A DNA stretch of 64,000 nt from Anaerolineae bacterium (GCA_022820125.1 JAJEGA010000086.1:1-64000), one strand, 5' to 3'. Shown: positions 45,095-55,616, numbered from the stretch's first letter. A program made the numbers and translations. The notes: generated from the letters alone by a model not told the origin.

Positions 45095-46351
45095 ATGGCG
45101 GACGTAAAGGCATTGCGCTGTGTCATCGGCGGCTGTCGCTTTGAAGTTGATGAAGTCAGCTATACCTGCCCCGTACATGGCGAGCTGGGCACGCTCGATA
45201 TTCTTTACGATTATGCCGATCTGCGAGCGCGGATCGACCGCGACGCCATAAGCGCGTCGCCGCGCGCGGATTGCTGGCGTTATAAAGCGCTGCTGCCCGT
45301 CGCGCCGGCGGCCAGGGTCCCGCCGCTTTCGGTCGGCTGGACGCCGCTGTACGACGCGCCGCGCATCGCGCAGCAATTGGGCTTGCGCAGCGTCTGGGTG
45401 AAGGACGATGGCGCCAACCCCACTGGCTCTTTGAAAGATCGCGCCAGCGCGCTGGTTTTGGCGCGCGCTTTGGAGCAGGGCATCGGCGCCGTGAGCGCAG
45501 CCAGCACGGGAAACGCGGCCGCGGCGCTGGCTGGCTTGGGCGCTTCCTTGCCAGAAATCGATATCGTCATCTTTGTTCCCGCCAGCGCGCCGGCGGCCAA
45601 GATTGCGCAGTTGCTGGTGTATGGCGCCGAAGTGCTCTTGGTCGAGGGCAGTTATGACGAGGCTTTTGATTTGTGCCTGGAAGCCTGCGCTTCCTACGGC
45701 TGGTATTCGCGCAACACCGGCGTCAACCCGTTCACGACCGAGGGCAAGAAAACAGCCGCTTTGGAAATCGCCGAGCAGTTGAACTGGCGCGCGCCGGATG
45801 CGCTTATGGTCAGCGTCGGTGATGGCAGCATCATCAGCGGCATTCACAAAGGGTTCCAAGATTTGCTTGAATTGGGCTGGATAGACGCCCTGCCGCGGCT
45901 GATCGGCGTCCAGGCTGAAGGCAGCGCGGTCTTGGCAAATGCCTTTGAACAAGGGCTCGCCGTCGCCGACATCGCAGCAAAGGCGGCATCAACCATCGCC
46001 GACAGCATCGCCGCCGAATTGCCGCGCGATCGCGCCAAAGCCTTAAGAGCGGTTCGCGCAACCGGCGGCGCCTTCGTCACCGTCTCCGATGCCGCGATTC
46101 TGGCGGCGATACCGGAGTTCGCCCAGCTGAGCGGCGTCTTCGCCGAACCGGCGGCCGCAGCCGTCTACGCGGGTTTGAAGGCTGCGGTAAGCGCGGGACT
46201 CATCGAGGCCGGAGAGAGCGTTTGCCTCGTTAGCACCGGCAACGGGCTGAAGGATGTCGCGCGCGCCCGGGAGTCGGTCAGCGGCGGCACGCGGGTGGCG
46301 GCGAATCGCGCTGCAGTTGAGCGCGCCTTGAGCAAGGCGGGGCGGATATGA
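45095..46351 (+). CDS. Threonine synthase-like PLP enzyme (fold type II)
   Basis: 418-aa protein. A short zinc-ribbon-like N-terminus (RCVIGGCRF and TCPVHGELG, residues 8-32) precedes a tryptophan-synthase-beta-type fold. The PLP lysine is in NPTGSLKDRAS near 112-122, and the phosphate loop in STGNAAAALAG. This is the class of bacterial threonine synthases with an N-terminal metal knuckle. Within this cluster it could instead act on a diamino or ureido amino acid, the YgeX-like final step, but that is inference. The ATG at 45095 was chosen; the frame further upstream overlaps carbamate kinase and is low-complexity. Its stop overlaps the next start (ATGA). Confidence 0.75.
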   Translation: MADVKALRCVIGGCRFEVDEVSYTCPVHGELGTLDILYDYADLRARIDRDAISASPRADCWRYKALLPVAPAARVPPLSVGWTPLYDAPRIAQQLGLRSVWVKDDGANPTGSLKDRASALVLARALEQGIGAVSAASTGNAAAALAGLGASLPEIDIVIFVPASAPAAKIAQLLVYGAEVLLVEGSYDEAFDLCLEACASYGWYSRNTGVNPFTTEGKKTAALEIAEQLNWRAPDALMVSVGDGSIISGIHKGFQDLLELGWIDALPRLIGVQAEGSAVLANAFEQGLAVADIAAKAASTIADSIAAELPRDRAKALRAVRATGGAFVTVSDAAILAAIPEFAQLSGVFAEPAAAAVYAGLKAAVSAGLIEAGESVCLVSTGNGLKDVARARESVSGGTRVAANRAAVERALSKAGRI

Positions 46352-47397
46352 GCGCGCGCCCGACATATTCGATAGTCGCGCCCGTTTATAACGAAGTCGG
46401 CAATTTGCGGCGCTTCTACCGCGAAGTTGTAGCCGCGCTCGAGCCGCCTGAAGCGGATTGGGAATTGATTTTCGTCAATGACGGCAGTTCCGATGGTTCG
46501 CAGGAGCTTATGCTTGAGCTGGCTGCGCAGGACGCGCGGGTGCGGGTGATCAGTTTCGCGCGCAATTTCGGCCACCAGATCGCGGTGACGGCCGGCGTCG
46601 ATTACGCCAGCGGCGACGCCATCATCTTGATCGACGCCGACCTGCAAGATCCGCCGGCGGTGATCCCGCGCCTTATCGCCAAATGGAAAGATGGTTACGA
46701 GGTCGTCTACGCAGTGCGCGCCCATCGCAAGGGCGAGAGCTTCTGGAAGCGGATCAGCGCCAAGATCTTTTATCGGCTGATTCATCGAATCACCGACATT
46801 AACATACCGGTCGATACCGGCGACTTTCGCCTGATGGACGCGCGGGTGGCGCGCGTGCTGCAGCAAATGCGCGAGCACCACCGCTTCATTCGCGGCATGA
46901 CCAGTTGGGTTGGCTACAAGCAGACGGGCGTCGAATACGTGCGCGAACAGCGGGTCTGGGGCGAGACCAAGTATCCGCTGGGCAAAATGATCGCCTTCGC
47001 CCTGGATGCGGTCACCAGCTTTTCTTTCTTCCCGCTTCAGATCATGATCTATATCAGCTTTATATTGGCGCTGCTTTCTTTGCTGGTGGGCTTGGTGATT
47101 TCGGTGCTGCGCCTGACCATGGGCGAAGAATTCTTCGGCGGGCAGGCGACTACAATTGTTTTGCTGCTTCTGCTTAGCTCGTTTCAACTGTTCTTCCTGT
47201 TCGTCATCGGCCAGTATGTCGCGCGAACCTACGATGAATCGCGCGACCGACCGCTCTATGTGATCGCGTCAACCGTGGGTTTGGGCGAAGCGCAGGCGGC
47301 GAACCAACGCAGCCCCTCCCAGCCGGCGCAAGCGCTAGCAAAAGACGATAATGTGGCTGAACTTCAGACGGAGGTGGCTGGCGATGCCGGAGGATAA
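46348..47397 (+). CDS. Family 2 glycosyltransferase, polyprenyl-phosphate sugar transferase type
   Basis: 349-aa membrane glycosyltransferase. YSIVAPVYNEVGNLRRFY begins the GT-A domain (about residues 1-220). The metal-binding DADLQDPP is near 92-99, and REQRVWGETKYPLGKM is the interface region typical of the DPM1/GtrB/ArnC group. Two C-terminal membrane helices follow (about 225-250 and 265-290). It would load a sugar on undecaprenyl phosphate for envelope glycans. It overlaps the previous gene by 4 bp and the next by 14 bp, so it is co-translated inside the purine cluster, where its purpose is unclear. Confidence 0.85.
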   Translation: MSARPTYSIVAPVYNEVGNLRRFYREVVAALEPPEADWELIFVNDGSSDGSQELMLELAAQDARVRVISFARNFGHQIAVTAGVDYASGDAIILIDADLQDPPAVIPRLIAKWKDGYEVVYAVRAHRKGESFWKRISAKIFYRLIHRITDINIPVDTGDFRLMDARVARVLQQMREHHRFIRGMTSWVGYKQTGVEYVREQRVWGETKYPLGKMIAFALDAVTSFSFFPLQIMIYISFILALLSLLVGLVISVLRLTMGEEFFGGQATTIVLLLLLSSFQLFFLFVIGQYVARTYDESRDRPLYVIASTVGLGEAQAANQRSPSQPAQALAKDDNVAELQTEVAGDAGG

Positions 47398-47635
47398 GAG
47401 CGGGCAACTTGCCCTGGTGAAACAATATCGCGGCTTGGTCGAAGCTTACGAAGCGCTGGACAGCCGGATTGACGAACTCGTTAACGCCAACCGCGGGCCG
47501 AGGGATGAGATGTCGGCCGCTGACCTGCGCCAGTATCGCGAATTGGCGCGGAAGCGGAGCGAGTTGCTGAGTGATATGCGTCTGCTTGAAAAGCAGCTAA
47601 ACTTGTCGGGAGACGATGCGCCAAGCGCGGACTAA
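47384..47635 (+). CDS. Small coiled-coil hypothetical protein, 83 aa
   Basis: It starts at an ATG inside the end of the glycosyltransferase gene, just downstream of GGAGG in another frame. The protein is highly charged and helical (LVKQYRGLVEAYEALDSRIDELV, then DLRQYRELARKRSELLSDMRLLEKQL), consistent with a two-helix coiled-coil hairpin. No family is recognised. It is 10 bp before the next gene and conserved codon use suggests it is real. Confidence 0.55.
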   Translation: MPEDKSGQLALVKQYRGLVEAYEALDSRIDELVNANRGPRDEMSAADLRQYRELARKRSELLSDMRLLEKQLNLSGDDAPSAD

Positions 47636-47645
47636 GGAGCGCTCA

Positions 47646-49028
47646 ATGATCACTGGTCCCACATTTGAAGAGATGCTGCATCCGCGGCTGATGGACCCGG
47701 CGATTCGGGCTGAGGCTATCGCCGTCTTGGATAGCGATCCGCTGAATCCGCTGAATCTCTATAATATCACCTGGCGCGATCCGCAAGACCGCGTATATCA
47801 CATTGTGCTTCCGCGCGAATTGACCGGCGTCGATGCCCAGATCGTGGTGATTTATGGCAAGCGCTTTCCTTCTGGCAGTCATAAGGTGGGAGCGGCTTAC
47901 TCCGTCTTGCTGGAAGAGCAGTTGCTGGGCGAGGTCGACCCGGCGGCGCATACGCTGGTCTGGCCCTCGACCGGCAACTACGGCATTGGCGGCGCCTTCA
48001 TTGGCTGCCGCATGGAATACGACAGCATCGTCGTGCTGCCGGAAGAGATGAGCCTGGAGCGCTTTGACCGCATCAGCAGTTACGGCGCGCGCGTCATTCG
48101 CACCGCCGGCAGCGAAAGCAACGTCAAGGAGATTTACGACGAGGTCAAACGGCTGCGCGGCAGCGATCCTAAAATCCGCGTTCTTAATCAATTTGAAGTG
48201 ATGGGCAATTATCGCTTTCACTACCACGTCACTGGCAATACGCTGGTTGAATTGGCGGCGGAATTAAGCGACGCGGGCATTGGCGCGGGCCGGATATCGG
48301 CTTTTGTATCGGCAATGGGCAGCGCCGGCACGATCGCGGCTGGCGATCGTCTCAAGCAGGTCTGGCCCGAGCATAAAATCGTCGGCCTGGAGCCGATCCA
48401 ATGCCCGACCTTAACCAATAATGGTTATGGGGCGCACGAAATCCAGGGCATTGGCGATAAACATGTGACCTGGATTCACAATGTTTTCAACATGGACGCG
48501 CTGATGGCGATTGACGATCGCGACGCTTTAAGCGGCTTGCGCGTCTTCTGGGAAGAAGCGGGAAGAGAAGCGCTGATCCGGCGATACGGCTTGGCGGAAG
48601 CGGCGGTGACGGAGCTGGCGGAGACCCTGGGCATCAGCGGCGTCTGCAATATTATCGGCGCCATCAAAACGGCGAAGTATTATGGATTGGGCGCGGAAGA
48701 TGTCATCGCGACGGTGGCGACTGACGCCATGGAACGTTATCTTTCGGTGATGGCTAACCTGCGCGCCGCTCATGGCGCCCTGGATCAAGCGAGCGCGACT
48801 GCCGCCATTGACGGCGTTTACCATCGCGCCGCCACCGATTGGATCATGGAAGGCAGCCGCGAAGCGCGTGAACGCTGGCATAATCTGAAATACTATACCT
48901 GGGTCGAGCAGCAGGGCAAAACAGTGGCCGAGCTTGATGCCCAGCGCGATCCGGAATGGTGGCAGGGGCATCAAGCGCGCATCGCCGATATTGACAAGCG
49001 CCTGCTGGCGCAGCGCGGCGCGCGCTAA
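47646..49028 (+). CDS. PLP-dependent fold type II enzyme (cysteine synthase/ammonia-lyase-like)
   Basis: 460-aa protein. The PLP lysine lies in RFPSGSHKVGAAYSVL near residues 77-92, and the phosphate-binding loop in SAMGSAGTIAAGDR. STGNYGIGGAFIGCR near 108-122 is the Asn-bearing loop. It resembles the cysteine synthase/threonine dehydratase group but is longer, with an extra C-terminal domain of about 90 aa. In the purine cluster of other bacteria the equivalent position is occupied by YgeX, the 2,3-diaminopropionate ammonia-lyase. This protein may be a non-orthologous replacement (inference). AAGGAG lies 7 bp before the ATG. Confidence 0.65.
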   Translation: MITGPTFEEMLHPRLMDPAIRAEAIAVLDSDPLNPLNLYNITWRDPQDRVYHIVLPRELTGVDAQIVVIYGKRFPSGSHKVGAAYSVLLEEQLLGEVDPAAHTLVWPSTGNYGIGGAFIGCRMEYDSIVVLPEEMSLERFDRISSYGARVIRTAGSESNVKEIYDEVKRLRGSDPKIRVLNQFEVMGNYRFHYHVTGNTLVELAAELSDAGIGAGRISAFVSAMGSAGTIAAGDRLKQVWPEHKIVGLEPIQCPTLTNNGYGAHEIQGIGDKHVTWIHNVFNMDALMAIDDRDALSGLRVFWEEAGREALIRRYGLAEAAVTELAETLGISGVCNIIGAIKTAKYYGLGAEDVIATVATDAMERYLSVMANLRAAHGALDQASATAAIDGVYHRAATDWIMEGSREARERWHNLKYYTWVEQQGKTVAELDAQRDPEWWQGHQARIADIDKRLLAQRGAR

Positions 49029-49044
49029 AAGGCAAGGGGAGGCA

Positions 49045-49488
49045 ATGTACGCTGACGACCGGGTGCTGGTCGGCGTCGTCAATCGCGCCAAGGACTTCGA
49101 GATTGCCCGACGGGAGAATTGGTATCGCATTCCCGAAGGCCAATTGCCGCGTGGCTTGAACGCGGAATACATCGCATTCTTCTTGAGCGGGCGCTCATTC
49201 CGCGAGGGCGGCGGCAGCGTCGCCTATTTCGCCCGCATCACCGGCTTGGAGTTGGCGCGGCGGCGCGATTTGCTGCCGAATGAGACGCGCCGGGCGGAAG
49301 CCGTCTATTACAAGGTGCAGTTTCGCGATTTCATCCAAAAGGATCCGCCGATCCGCAATCAGCCGGCGCGTCCCATCAGTTTCATTCGCACGACCTGGGA
49401 CCGTTTTATCAGCGCCGAATTTGTAGCCGACCTCTACTTGAAAAGCGATTATTATGTCGACCGCGTATATCACGCGCTGCGCAACTGA
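49045..49488 (+). CDS. Hypothetical protein, 147 aa
   Basis: AGGGGAGG precedes the ATG at 49045. The protein begins MYADDRVLVGVVNRAKDFE and contains WYRIPEGQLPRGLNAEYIAFFLSG, GSVAYFARITGLELARRRDLL and VYYKVQFRDFI. It is soluble, with mixed alpha/beta predicted character and no Cys. It looks like a small ligand-binding or nuclease-like domain, but I cannot place it. Tight spacing (16 bp after the PLP enzyme, 31 bp before ssnA) shows it belongs to the purine operon. Confidence 0.6.
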   Translation: MYADDRVLVGVVNRAKDFEIARRENWYRIPEGQLPRGLNAEYIAFFLSGRSFREGGGSVAYFARITGLELARRRDLLPNETRRAEAVYYKVQFRDFIQKDPPIRNQPARPISFIRTTWDRFISAEFVADLYLKSDYYVDRVYHALRN

Positions 49489-49519
49489 CTGAAAACGAGG
49501 ACGCGAAACGAGAAAAGCG

Positions 49520-50869
49520 ATGCTGATCACAAACGCAAAGCTGATAACACTAGGCGACAATCCGCGGATTCTGCCGGATCAGGCTCTATACATTGAAGGC
49601 GGCCGCATCAGCGCCATCGGAAGAGAGGACGAGCTGGCGGCGCGCTATCCCGAAGCGGAGATACTTGAGGCGCGCGGGCAATACGTGATGCCGGGCGGCA
49701 TCTGCGCCCACACGCACTTCTACGGCGCCTACGCCCGCGGTCTGGCGCTTCCGGGTCCGGCGCCGCGCGATTTCCCTGAGATTTTGGCTCGCCTGTGGTG
49801 GCCCCTGGATAAGGCGCTCGATCGCGAAAGCGTCCGCGCCAGCGCGCTCGTCTGCCTGGTTGACGCCATCAAACACGGAACCACCAGCCTGATCGATCAT
49901 CACGCCAGCCCCAACTTCATCGAGGGCAGCCTTGATGTCATCGGCGAGGCGGTGGATGACGCCGGCTTGCGCGCCGTCCTCTGTTATGAGGTGACCGACC
50001 GCGATGGCGGGGACAAGATGCGCGCCGGCATCGCGGAGAACTTGCGTTTCATGGCGGCGACCGCCGATCATGAGCGATTGCGCGGCGCCTTCGGATTGCA
50101 CGCCAGCTTGACTTTGAGTGACGAAAGCTTAAGCGCCTGCGCCGATGCGATGCCTGAGGGCGCCGGCTATCACATCCATGTTGCCGAGCACGAAGCTGAC
50201 CAGGGAGACAGCCTGGTCAAGAGCGGACTGAATGTAGTCGAGCGGCTTGATCGATTTGGCATCATGAATGATCAAACAATCGCCGCCCATTGCGTGCATA
50301 TCGAAGCGCATGAACGGGACATATTGCGGGAGCGCGGCGTCTGGGTCAGTCATCAGCCGCGCTCCAACATGAATAACGGCGTTGGCGCCGCCGATATCGA
50401 CGGACTGCTGCAGGCTGGCATCAAGCTTTGCCTGGGCAACGACGGTTTCAGCAACAATATGTGGGCGGAATGGAAGGCGGCTTATCTGCTGCATAAAGCA
50501 GTCAATCGCGATCCGCGCCGCGCCGATGGCATGAATATCGCCCGCATGGCTTGGCGCAACAACGCCCGCTTGCTGGAGATTTTCTTCCCGAGGCTCAAGC
50601 TGGGCGAGATCAGCGCGGACGCCGCCGCCGATCTGATCTTTGTCGATTATCAGCCCTTCACGCCGCTTAGCGCGGGCAATCTGCCCTGGCATTTGCTCTT
50701 CGGTTTTGAGTCTTCCATGATCACGACCACCATTTGCGGGGGCCGGGTATTGATGCGCGACCGCCAACTGCTCACGCTTGACGAAGCCGCCATCGCCGCC
50801 GAGGCGCTGGACCTGGCGCCGGCGGTTTGGGAACGGTATACGCGAAACGCCCAAGATACTCTACAATAG
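49520..50869 (+). CDS. ssnA: Putative aminohydrolase SsnA
   Basis: 449-aa amidohydrolase-superfamily enzyme. GGICAHTHFYGAYARG near residues 59-74, LIDHHASP near 126, HIHVAEHEAD near 218, AAHCVHIE near 256 and the metal Asp in CLGNDGFSNN near 313 match the SsnA family. SsnA is encoded with ygeW, ygeX and ygeY in anaerobic purine-degradation clusters and probably deaminates or hydrolyses a guanine- or urate-derived intermediate. Its presence is the strongest single marker that this is such a cluster. Confidence 0.85.
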   Translation: MLITNAKLITLGDNPRILPDQALYIEGGRISAIGREDELAARYPEAEILEARGQYVMPGGICAHTHFYGAYARGLALPGPAPRDFPEILARLWWPLDKALDRESVRASALVCLVDAIKHGTTSLIDHHASPNFIEGSLDVIGEAVDDAGLRAVLCYEVTDRDGGDKMRAGIAENLRFMAATADHERLRGAFGLHASLTLSDESLSACADAMPEGAGYHIHVAEHEADQGDSLVKSGLNVVERLDRFGIMNDQTIAAHCVHIEAHERDILRERGVWVSHQPRSNMNNGVGAADIDGLLQAGIKLCLGNDGFSNNMWAEWKAAYLLHKAVNRDPRRADGMNIARMAWRNNARLLEIFFPRLKLGEISADAAADLIFVDYQPFTPLSAGNLPWHLLFGFESSMITTTICGGRVLMRDRQLLTLDEAAIAAEALDLAPAVWERYTRNAQDTLQ

Positions 50870-50905
50870 GGGACTTGGCGCGGCGAATCAAAAGCTGAGG
50901 AAACG

Positions 50906-51565
50906 ATGAAGACGTTGGCGATTTTGGGTGGCACCGGCAAAGAAGGCGCCGGGCTGGCGATGCGATGGGCGCTGCGCGGTTACCGTGTGCTCATCGGTTC
51001 GCGCTCGGCTGACAGAGCCAAGACGCGCGCGACCGAGATGAACCGCGAGCTGGGCGGCGATTATTTGACCGGCCTCGCCAATGCCGAAGCGGCCGCCGCC
51101 GCTGATATAGTCATCTTGAGTGTGCCCTACGGCGCGCATCAAGCCACCCTGAGCGGCCTGCGCGAAGAGTGCGCGGGCAAGATCCTGGTTGATTTGACCG
51201 TACCCTTGCAGCCACCCGAAATCACCCAGGTGAATCTGCCCGGGGGCGCCGCCGCCGCGCTCGAAGCGCAATCGATCCTGGGCGCCGACGCCACCGTTGT
51301 GGCCGCCTTCCAGAACGTCAGCGCCGTTAAGCTCAAGCGACTGGATCAGCCGGTAGATTGTGACGTGCTCGTCTGCGCCGATGATCCGGCGGCGCGATTG
51401 GATGTGATGGCGCTGGTGGAGGCGGCCGGCATGCGCGGCATCGACGCCGGCGCGTTAAAGAACGCGGTGGCGGCCGAAGCCTTGACGCCGGTGCTGCTTC
51501 ATATCAACAAGACCTATGGCGTGGCGGGCGCCGGCATTCGCATCACCGGCTTGGACGATACATGA
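50906..51565 (+). CDS. fno: NADPH-dependent F420 reductase
   Basis: 219-aa Rossmann protein. LAILGGTGKEGAGLAMRWALRGYRVLIGSR is the NADPH-binding start with the basic residues that select the 2'-phosphate. SVPYGAHQATL, FQNVSAVKL and DVLVCADDP are typical of NpdG/Fno. It transfers hydride between NADPH and F420. Its stop overlaps the cofE start by 4 bp (ATGA), tying F420 reduction to F420 synthesis. It is 36 bp downstream of ssnA. Confidence 0.88.
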   Translation: MKTLAILGGTGKEGAGLAMRWALRGYRVLIGSRSADRAKTRATEMNRELGGDYLTGLANAEAAAAADIVILSVPYGAHQATLSGLREECAGKILVDLTVPLQPPEITQVNLPGGAAAALEAQSILGADATVVAAFQNVSAVKLKRLDQPVDCDVLVCADDPAARLDVMALVEAAGMRGIDAGALKNAVAAEALTPVLLHINKTYGVAGAGIRITGLDDT

Positions 51566-52332
51566 TGACTTGCGCGCCCAGATTGGTCGCTTATGCGATA
51601 CCGGGCATCCCGCTGATCGAGCCCGGCGATGATGTCATCGGCATCATCATCGAGAAGGCTGACGAGGCCGGTCTTCAGCTCCGCGCTGGCGATTGCCTGG
51701 TCATCTCTTCCAAAATCGTCTCCAAGTCGCTGGGGCGCTCGGTGGCGCTGGGCGATGTCGAGCCATCGGCGGCGGCGCGGGCGCTGGCGGTTGATACGGG
51801 AAAAGACCCGCGTCTGGTGGAACTGATATTGAGCGAGTCGCGGCGCGTCTCGCGCAAACGGCTGGGGGTCCTGGTCACCGAGCATCGCTTGGGGCTGGTC
51901 TCGGCGAATGCTGGCATCGACCAAAGCAATATCGAAGCGGGCGATGAGAGGGCGCTGCTGCTGCCGCTCGACCCGGACGGCGCCGCCAGCGCTTATCGCG
52001 CGAGCGTCAAACGGCGCCTGGGCGCGGATGTGGCGATTGTCATCAGTGATTCGCATGGGCGTCCCTTCCGCGTGGGGAACGTGGGCGTCGCCATCGGCGC
52101 GGCCGGTTTGCCCGCGGTCAAAGACCTTCGCGGTCAACGCGATCTTTACGGGCGCCTGTTTGAAGTGACGCAAGTCGCTTTCGCCGATCTCGCAGCCTCG
52201 GCGGCGCACCTGCTCTGTGGCGAAGCGGACGAGGGCTTGCCGGCGATTTTGCTCCGCGGTCTGGATCTGGACGCGCCACAGGGCTGCGCCGCCGATTTGA
52301 ATCGCGCCGCCGAGCATGACCTGTATCGTTAA
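51562..52332 (+). CDS. cofE: Coenzyme F420-0:L-glutamate ligase
   Basis: 256-aa CofE-type ligase. [17 protein letters not shown] near residues 13-30, [19 protein letters not shown] near 43-61, [13 protein letters not shown] near 112 and [16 protein letters not shown] [21 protein letters not shown] near 156 match the family. It adds glutamates to F420-0 with GTP. It corresponds to the N-terminal half of actinobacterial FbiB. The C-terminal half is a separate gene immediately downstream, so FbiB is split here. Confidence 0.9.
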   Translation: MMTCAPRLVAYAIPGIPLIEPGDDVIGIIIEKADEAGLQLRAGDCLVISSKIVSKSLGRSVALGDVEPSAAARALAVDTGKDPRLVELILSESRRVSRKRLGVLVTEHRLGLVSANAGIDQSNIEAGDERALLLPLDPDGAASAYRASVKRRLGADVAIVISDSHGRPFRVGNVGVAIGAAGLPAVKDLRGQRDLYGRLFEVTQVAFADLAASAAHLLCGEADEGLPAILLRGLDLDAPQGCAADLNRAAEHDLYR

Positions 52333-52339
52333 GCCGGCG

Positions 52340-52945
52340 ATGAACGCGACTGAACTGCTGGACTTCATGCGCGGGCGGCGGTCGGTGCGGCGCTATCAAG
52401 CGGAAAGCGTGCCGCAAGCGTGGATTGATCTTCTTTTAGAGGCCGCCAGTTGGGCGCCATCAGCCCACAATCGCCAGCCTTGGCGCTTCGTCATCATTGA
52501 GCAGGATTCTACCAAGGTGCGGCTGGCGCGCGAGATGGGGGCGACGCTGCGCCGCGATCTGCTGGCTGATGGCCTGTCGCTGGATCACATCGATGCCGAT
52601 GTCGGGCGCTCATACGCGCGCATCACATCGGCGCCGCTCTTGATCCTGGTATGTATGAGCCTAAGCGATATGGATGTCTATGCTGATGACCAGCGCAATC
52701 AGCATGAGCGCGCCATGGCGCAGCAGAGCACGGCGATGGCGGGCCAAAACCTGCTCTTGATGGCGGAGAAGCTGGGATTGGGCGCCTGCTGGCTCTGCGC
52801 GCCCTTATTCTGTCAGGAATTGGTTGCGGTGGCGCTGGAGCTGCCGGCGGACTGGCGGCCGCAAGGCATGATTACGCTGGGCTTCCCGGCGCGGAAGCGA
52901 GAGCGCGGGCGCGAGCCCTGGAAGACGAGGGCGCTGTGGCGCTAG
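52340..52945 (+). CDS. Nitroreductase-family protein (FbiB C-terminal-like)
   Basis: 201-aa FMN-dependent nitroreductase fold. ELLDFMRGRRSVRRYQAESV at the start, APSAHNRQPWRFVIIE near residues 37-52, AGQNLLLMAEKLGLGACWLCAPLF and GMITLGFPARKR. It resembles the C-terminal domain of FbiB that reduces dehydro-F420-0. It sits 7 bp after cofE, and its end overlaps cofD by 10 bp. A role in finishing F420 is likely. An ATG at 52316 overlapping cofE is an alternative start. Confidence 0.82.
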   Translation: MNATELLDFMRGRRSVRRYQAESVPQAWIDLLLEAASWAPSAHNRQPWRFVIIEQDSTKVRLAREMGATLRRDLLADGLSLDHIDADVGRSYARITSAPLLILVCMSLSDMDVYADDQRNQHERAMAQQSTAMAGQNLLLMAEKLGLGACWLCAPLFCQELVAVALELPADWRPQGMITLGFPARKRERGREPWKTRALWR

Positions 52946-53880
52946 ACAAGAATATCGCCGTCTTGCTCGGCGGCGTCGGCGGCGCCAAACTGGCGAGTGG
53001 ATTGATCGAAGCCCTCCCGCCAGAACGCTTGACCTTCATCGTCAATACGGGCGATGATTTTTGGCATCTCGGTTTGAAGATCTGCCCCGATCTGGATACG
53101 CTGATGTATACATTGGCGGGCTTGGTTAATCCGGACCGGGGCTGGGGCGTCATTGACGATACGACCGCGGCGCTGGACAGCCTGGCGCGCCATTATCAGG
53201 TCGAGCCTTGGTTCCGCCTTGGCGACAAAGACCTGGCGACGCACCTGCTGCGAACCCACTGGTTGCGGCAAGGGCGCAGTTTGACCGAGGTCACGACTTG
53301 TTTGGCTGGGCGACTTAGCCTGCGAGCGGCGATTTTGCCCATGTGCGATGCGGAAGTGCCAACCATGGTTGATACGCTGGAACGCGGCGAACTCGGCTTC
53401 CAAGAATACTTTGTGAAATACGCCTGGGCGCCGGTCATCCGCGCCATACGGCATCAGAACTGCGAATCGGCGAGGCTGCCGCAGCCTGTGCGAGAGGCGC
53501 TGGAGGACGCCGATATCGTATTGATCGCGCCCTCCAATCCCTGGTTGTCGCTGGCGCCGATTCTGGCGATCCCCGGCCTGCGGGATTTGCTGCAGCGCGC
53601 AGCGGCGCCGGTGGTGGCGGTGACGCCGATAATAGCGGGCGAAGCCGTCAAGGGACCGACAGCGAAGATCATGCGCGAGTTGGGCTTGGAAGTCTGCGCG
53701 CGCGAAGTCGCAAGTTTTTACGGCGACATCCTCGACGGATTCGTCGATGATCGGCGCAATGAGCCCTTCGCTATTCAAGGTTTGCGAACGATTCAGCTGA
53801 ACACGCTGATGAAAGATCAGCGGGACAAAGTCGCCTTGGCGCGCGCGACGCTGGATTGGATCGGGAGTTGGGCGCTATGA
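52936..53880 (+). CDS. cofD: 2-phospho-L-lactate (or PEP) transferase
   Basis: 314-aa CofD/FbiA. VLLGGVGGAKLASGLIE near residues 10-26, VNTGDDFWHLGLKICPDLDTLMYTLAG near 36-62, GDKDLATHLLRT near 96 and IAPSNPWLSLAPIL near 196 are diagnostic. It joins the activated phospholactate or PEP moiety to Fo to give (dehydro-)F420-0. It starts with GTG after GAGGG and overlaps both neighbours, so the block is tightly coupled. Confidence 0.92.
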   Translation: MALDKNIAVLLGGVGGAKLASGLIEALPPERLTFIVNTGDDFWHLGLKICPDLDTLMYTLAGLVNPDRGWGVIDDTTAALDSLARHYQVEPWFRLGDKDLATHLLRTHWLRQGRSLTEVTTCLAGRLSLRAAILPMCDAEVPTMVDTLERGELGFQEYFVKYAWAPVIRAIRHQNCESARLPQPVREALEDADIVLIAPSNPWLSLAPILAIPGLRDLLQRAAAPVVAVTPIIAGEAVKGPTAKIMRELGLEVCAREVASFYGDILDGFVDDRRNEPFAIQGLRTIQLNTLMKDQRDKVALARATLDWIGSWAL

Positions 53881-54524
53881 GCATTTGGGCGATCATCCCG
53901 GTCAAACCCTTGAAAAACGCCAAGAGCCGCTTGTCGCCGGTTCTCTCGCCCGACCAGCGTTTTGATCTGGCGCAGGCGATGCTCCGCCATGTGCTGTCAG
54001 TGACGACGACCGTTCAGCAGGTCACCGGTGTGCTGGTGATCTCTCGCGATACCAAAGCGCTGGCCATCGCCCGCGAGCTGGGCGCCAAAACGCTGCAAGA
54101 AGGCGCGCTGTCCAATTTGAATCCGGCGCTTATGCGGGCGACGATGGTGGTAGCGAGCTGGCGCGCGGAAGCCGTGCTGATCTTGCCCGCCGATTTGCCC
54201 TTCATAAAGGCGAAAGATATCCGCCGCATGATTCAACTGGCGGTTGATCGGTCGATTGTTATCGCGACCGATAATGCCCGCGACGGCACCAATGCGCTTT
54301 TGGTCCGCCCGCCCGGCGCAATTGAATTCGCATACGGCGGCGGCAGTTTCCGCCGGCACACGCAAGGGGCGGAGGCGGCCGGTTTAAAAGCGTTCACTTA
54401 TGAATCCGAGCGAGTGGCGCTGGATATTGATTTGCCGGAAGATCTGGCGACTTATCAGCAGATCCTTTCTGGCGGGCGCTTCGGGCATTTGCCATCCTTC
54501 CCGTTAGCATGCAGCGCGGGCTGA
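53877..54524 (+). CDS. cofC: 2-phospho-L-lactate/PEP guanylyltransferase
   Basis: 215-aa CofC/FbiD nucleotidyltransferase. AIIPVKPLKNAKSRLSPVLSPDQR at the N-terminus holds the GTP-binding basic residues. LILPADLPFIKAKDI near residues 99-113 has the metal Asp pair, and LDIDLPEDLATY closes it. It activates phospholactate or PEP with GTP for CofD. Its ATG overlaps the cofD stop (ATGA). FbiC/CofGH, which makes Fo, is not in the window. Confidence 0.88.
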   Translation: MSIWAIIPVKPLKNAKSRLSPVLSPDQRFDLAQAMLRHVLSVTTTVQQVTGVLVISRDTKALAIARELGAKTLQEGALSNLNPALMRATMVVASWRAEAVLILPADLPFIKAKDIRRMIQLAVDRSIVIATDNARDGTNALLVRPPGAIEFAYGGGSFRRHTQGAEAAGLKAFTYESERVALDIDLPEDLATYQQILSGGRFGHLPSFPLACSAG

Positions 54525-54608
54525 GGGCGGGGCGCTCTTTTGCTTAACGAGCGCAGAATGTCTGATAAAATTGAAATGACAGATTCAGGCAGTAACTGGA
54601 GATAAGCT

Positions 54609-55616
<1,008 letters not shown>

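Noticed and set aside
46165..47187. 340-codon minus-strand reading frame opposite the glycosyltransferase
   Set aside because: The plus strand has clear GT-A and membrane motifs; the antisense product is low-complexity and His/Gln-rich.
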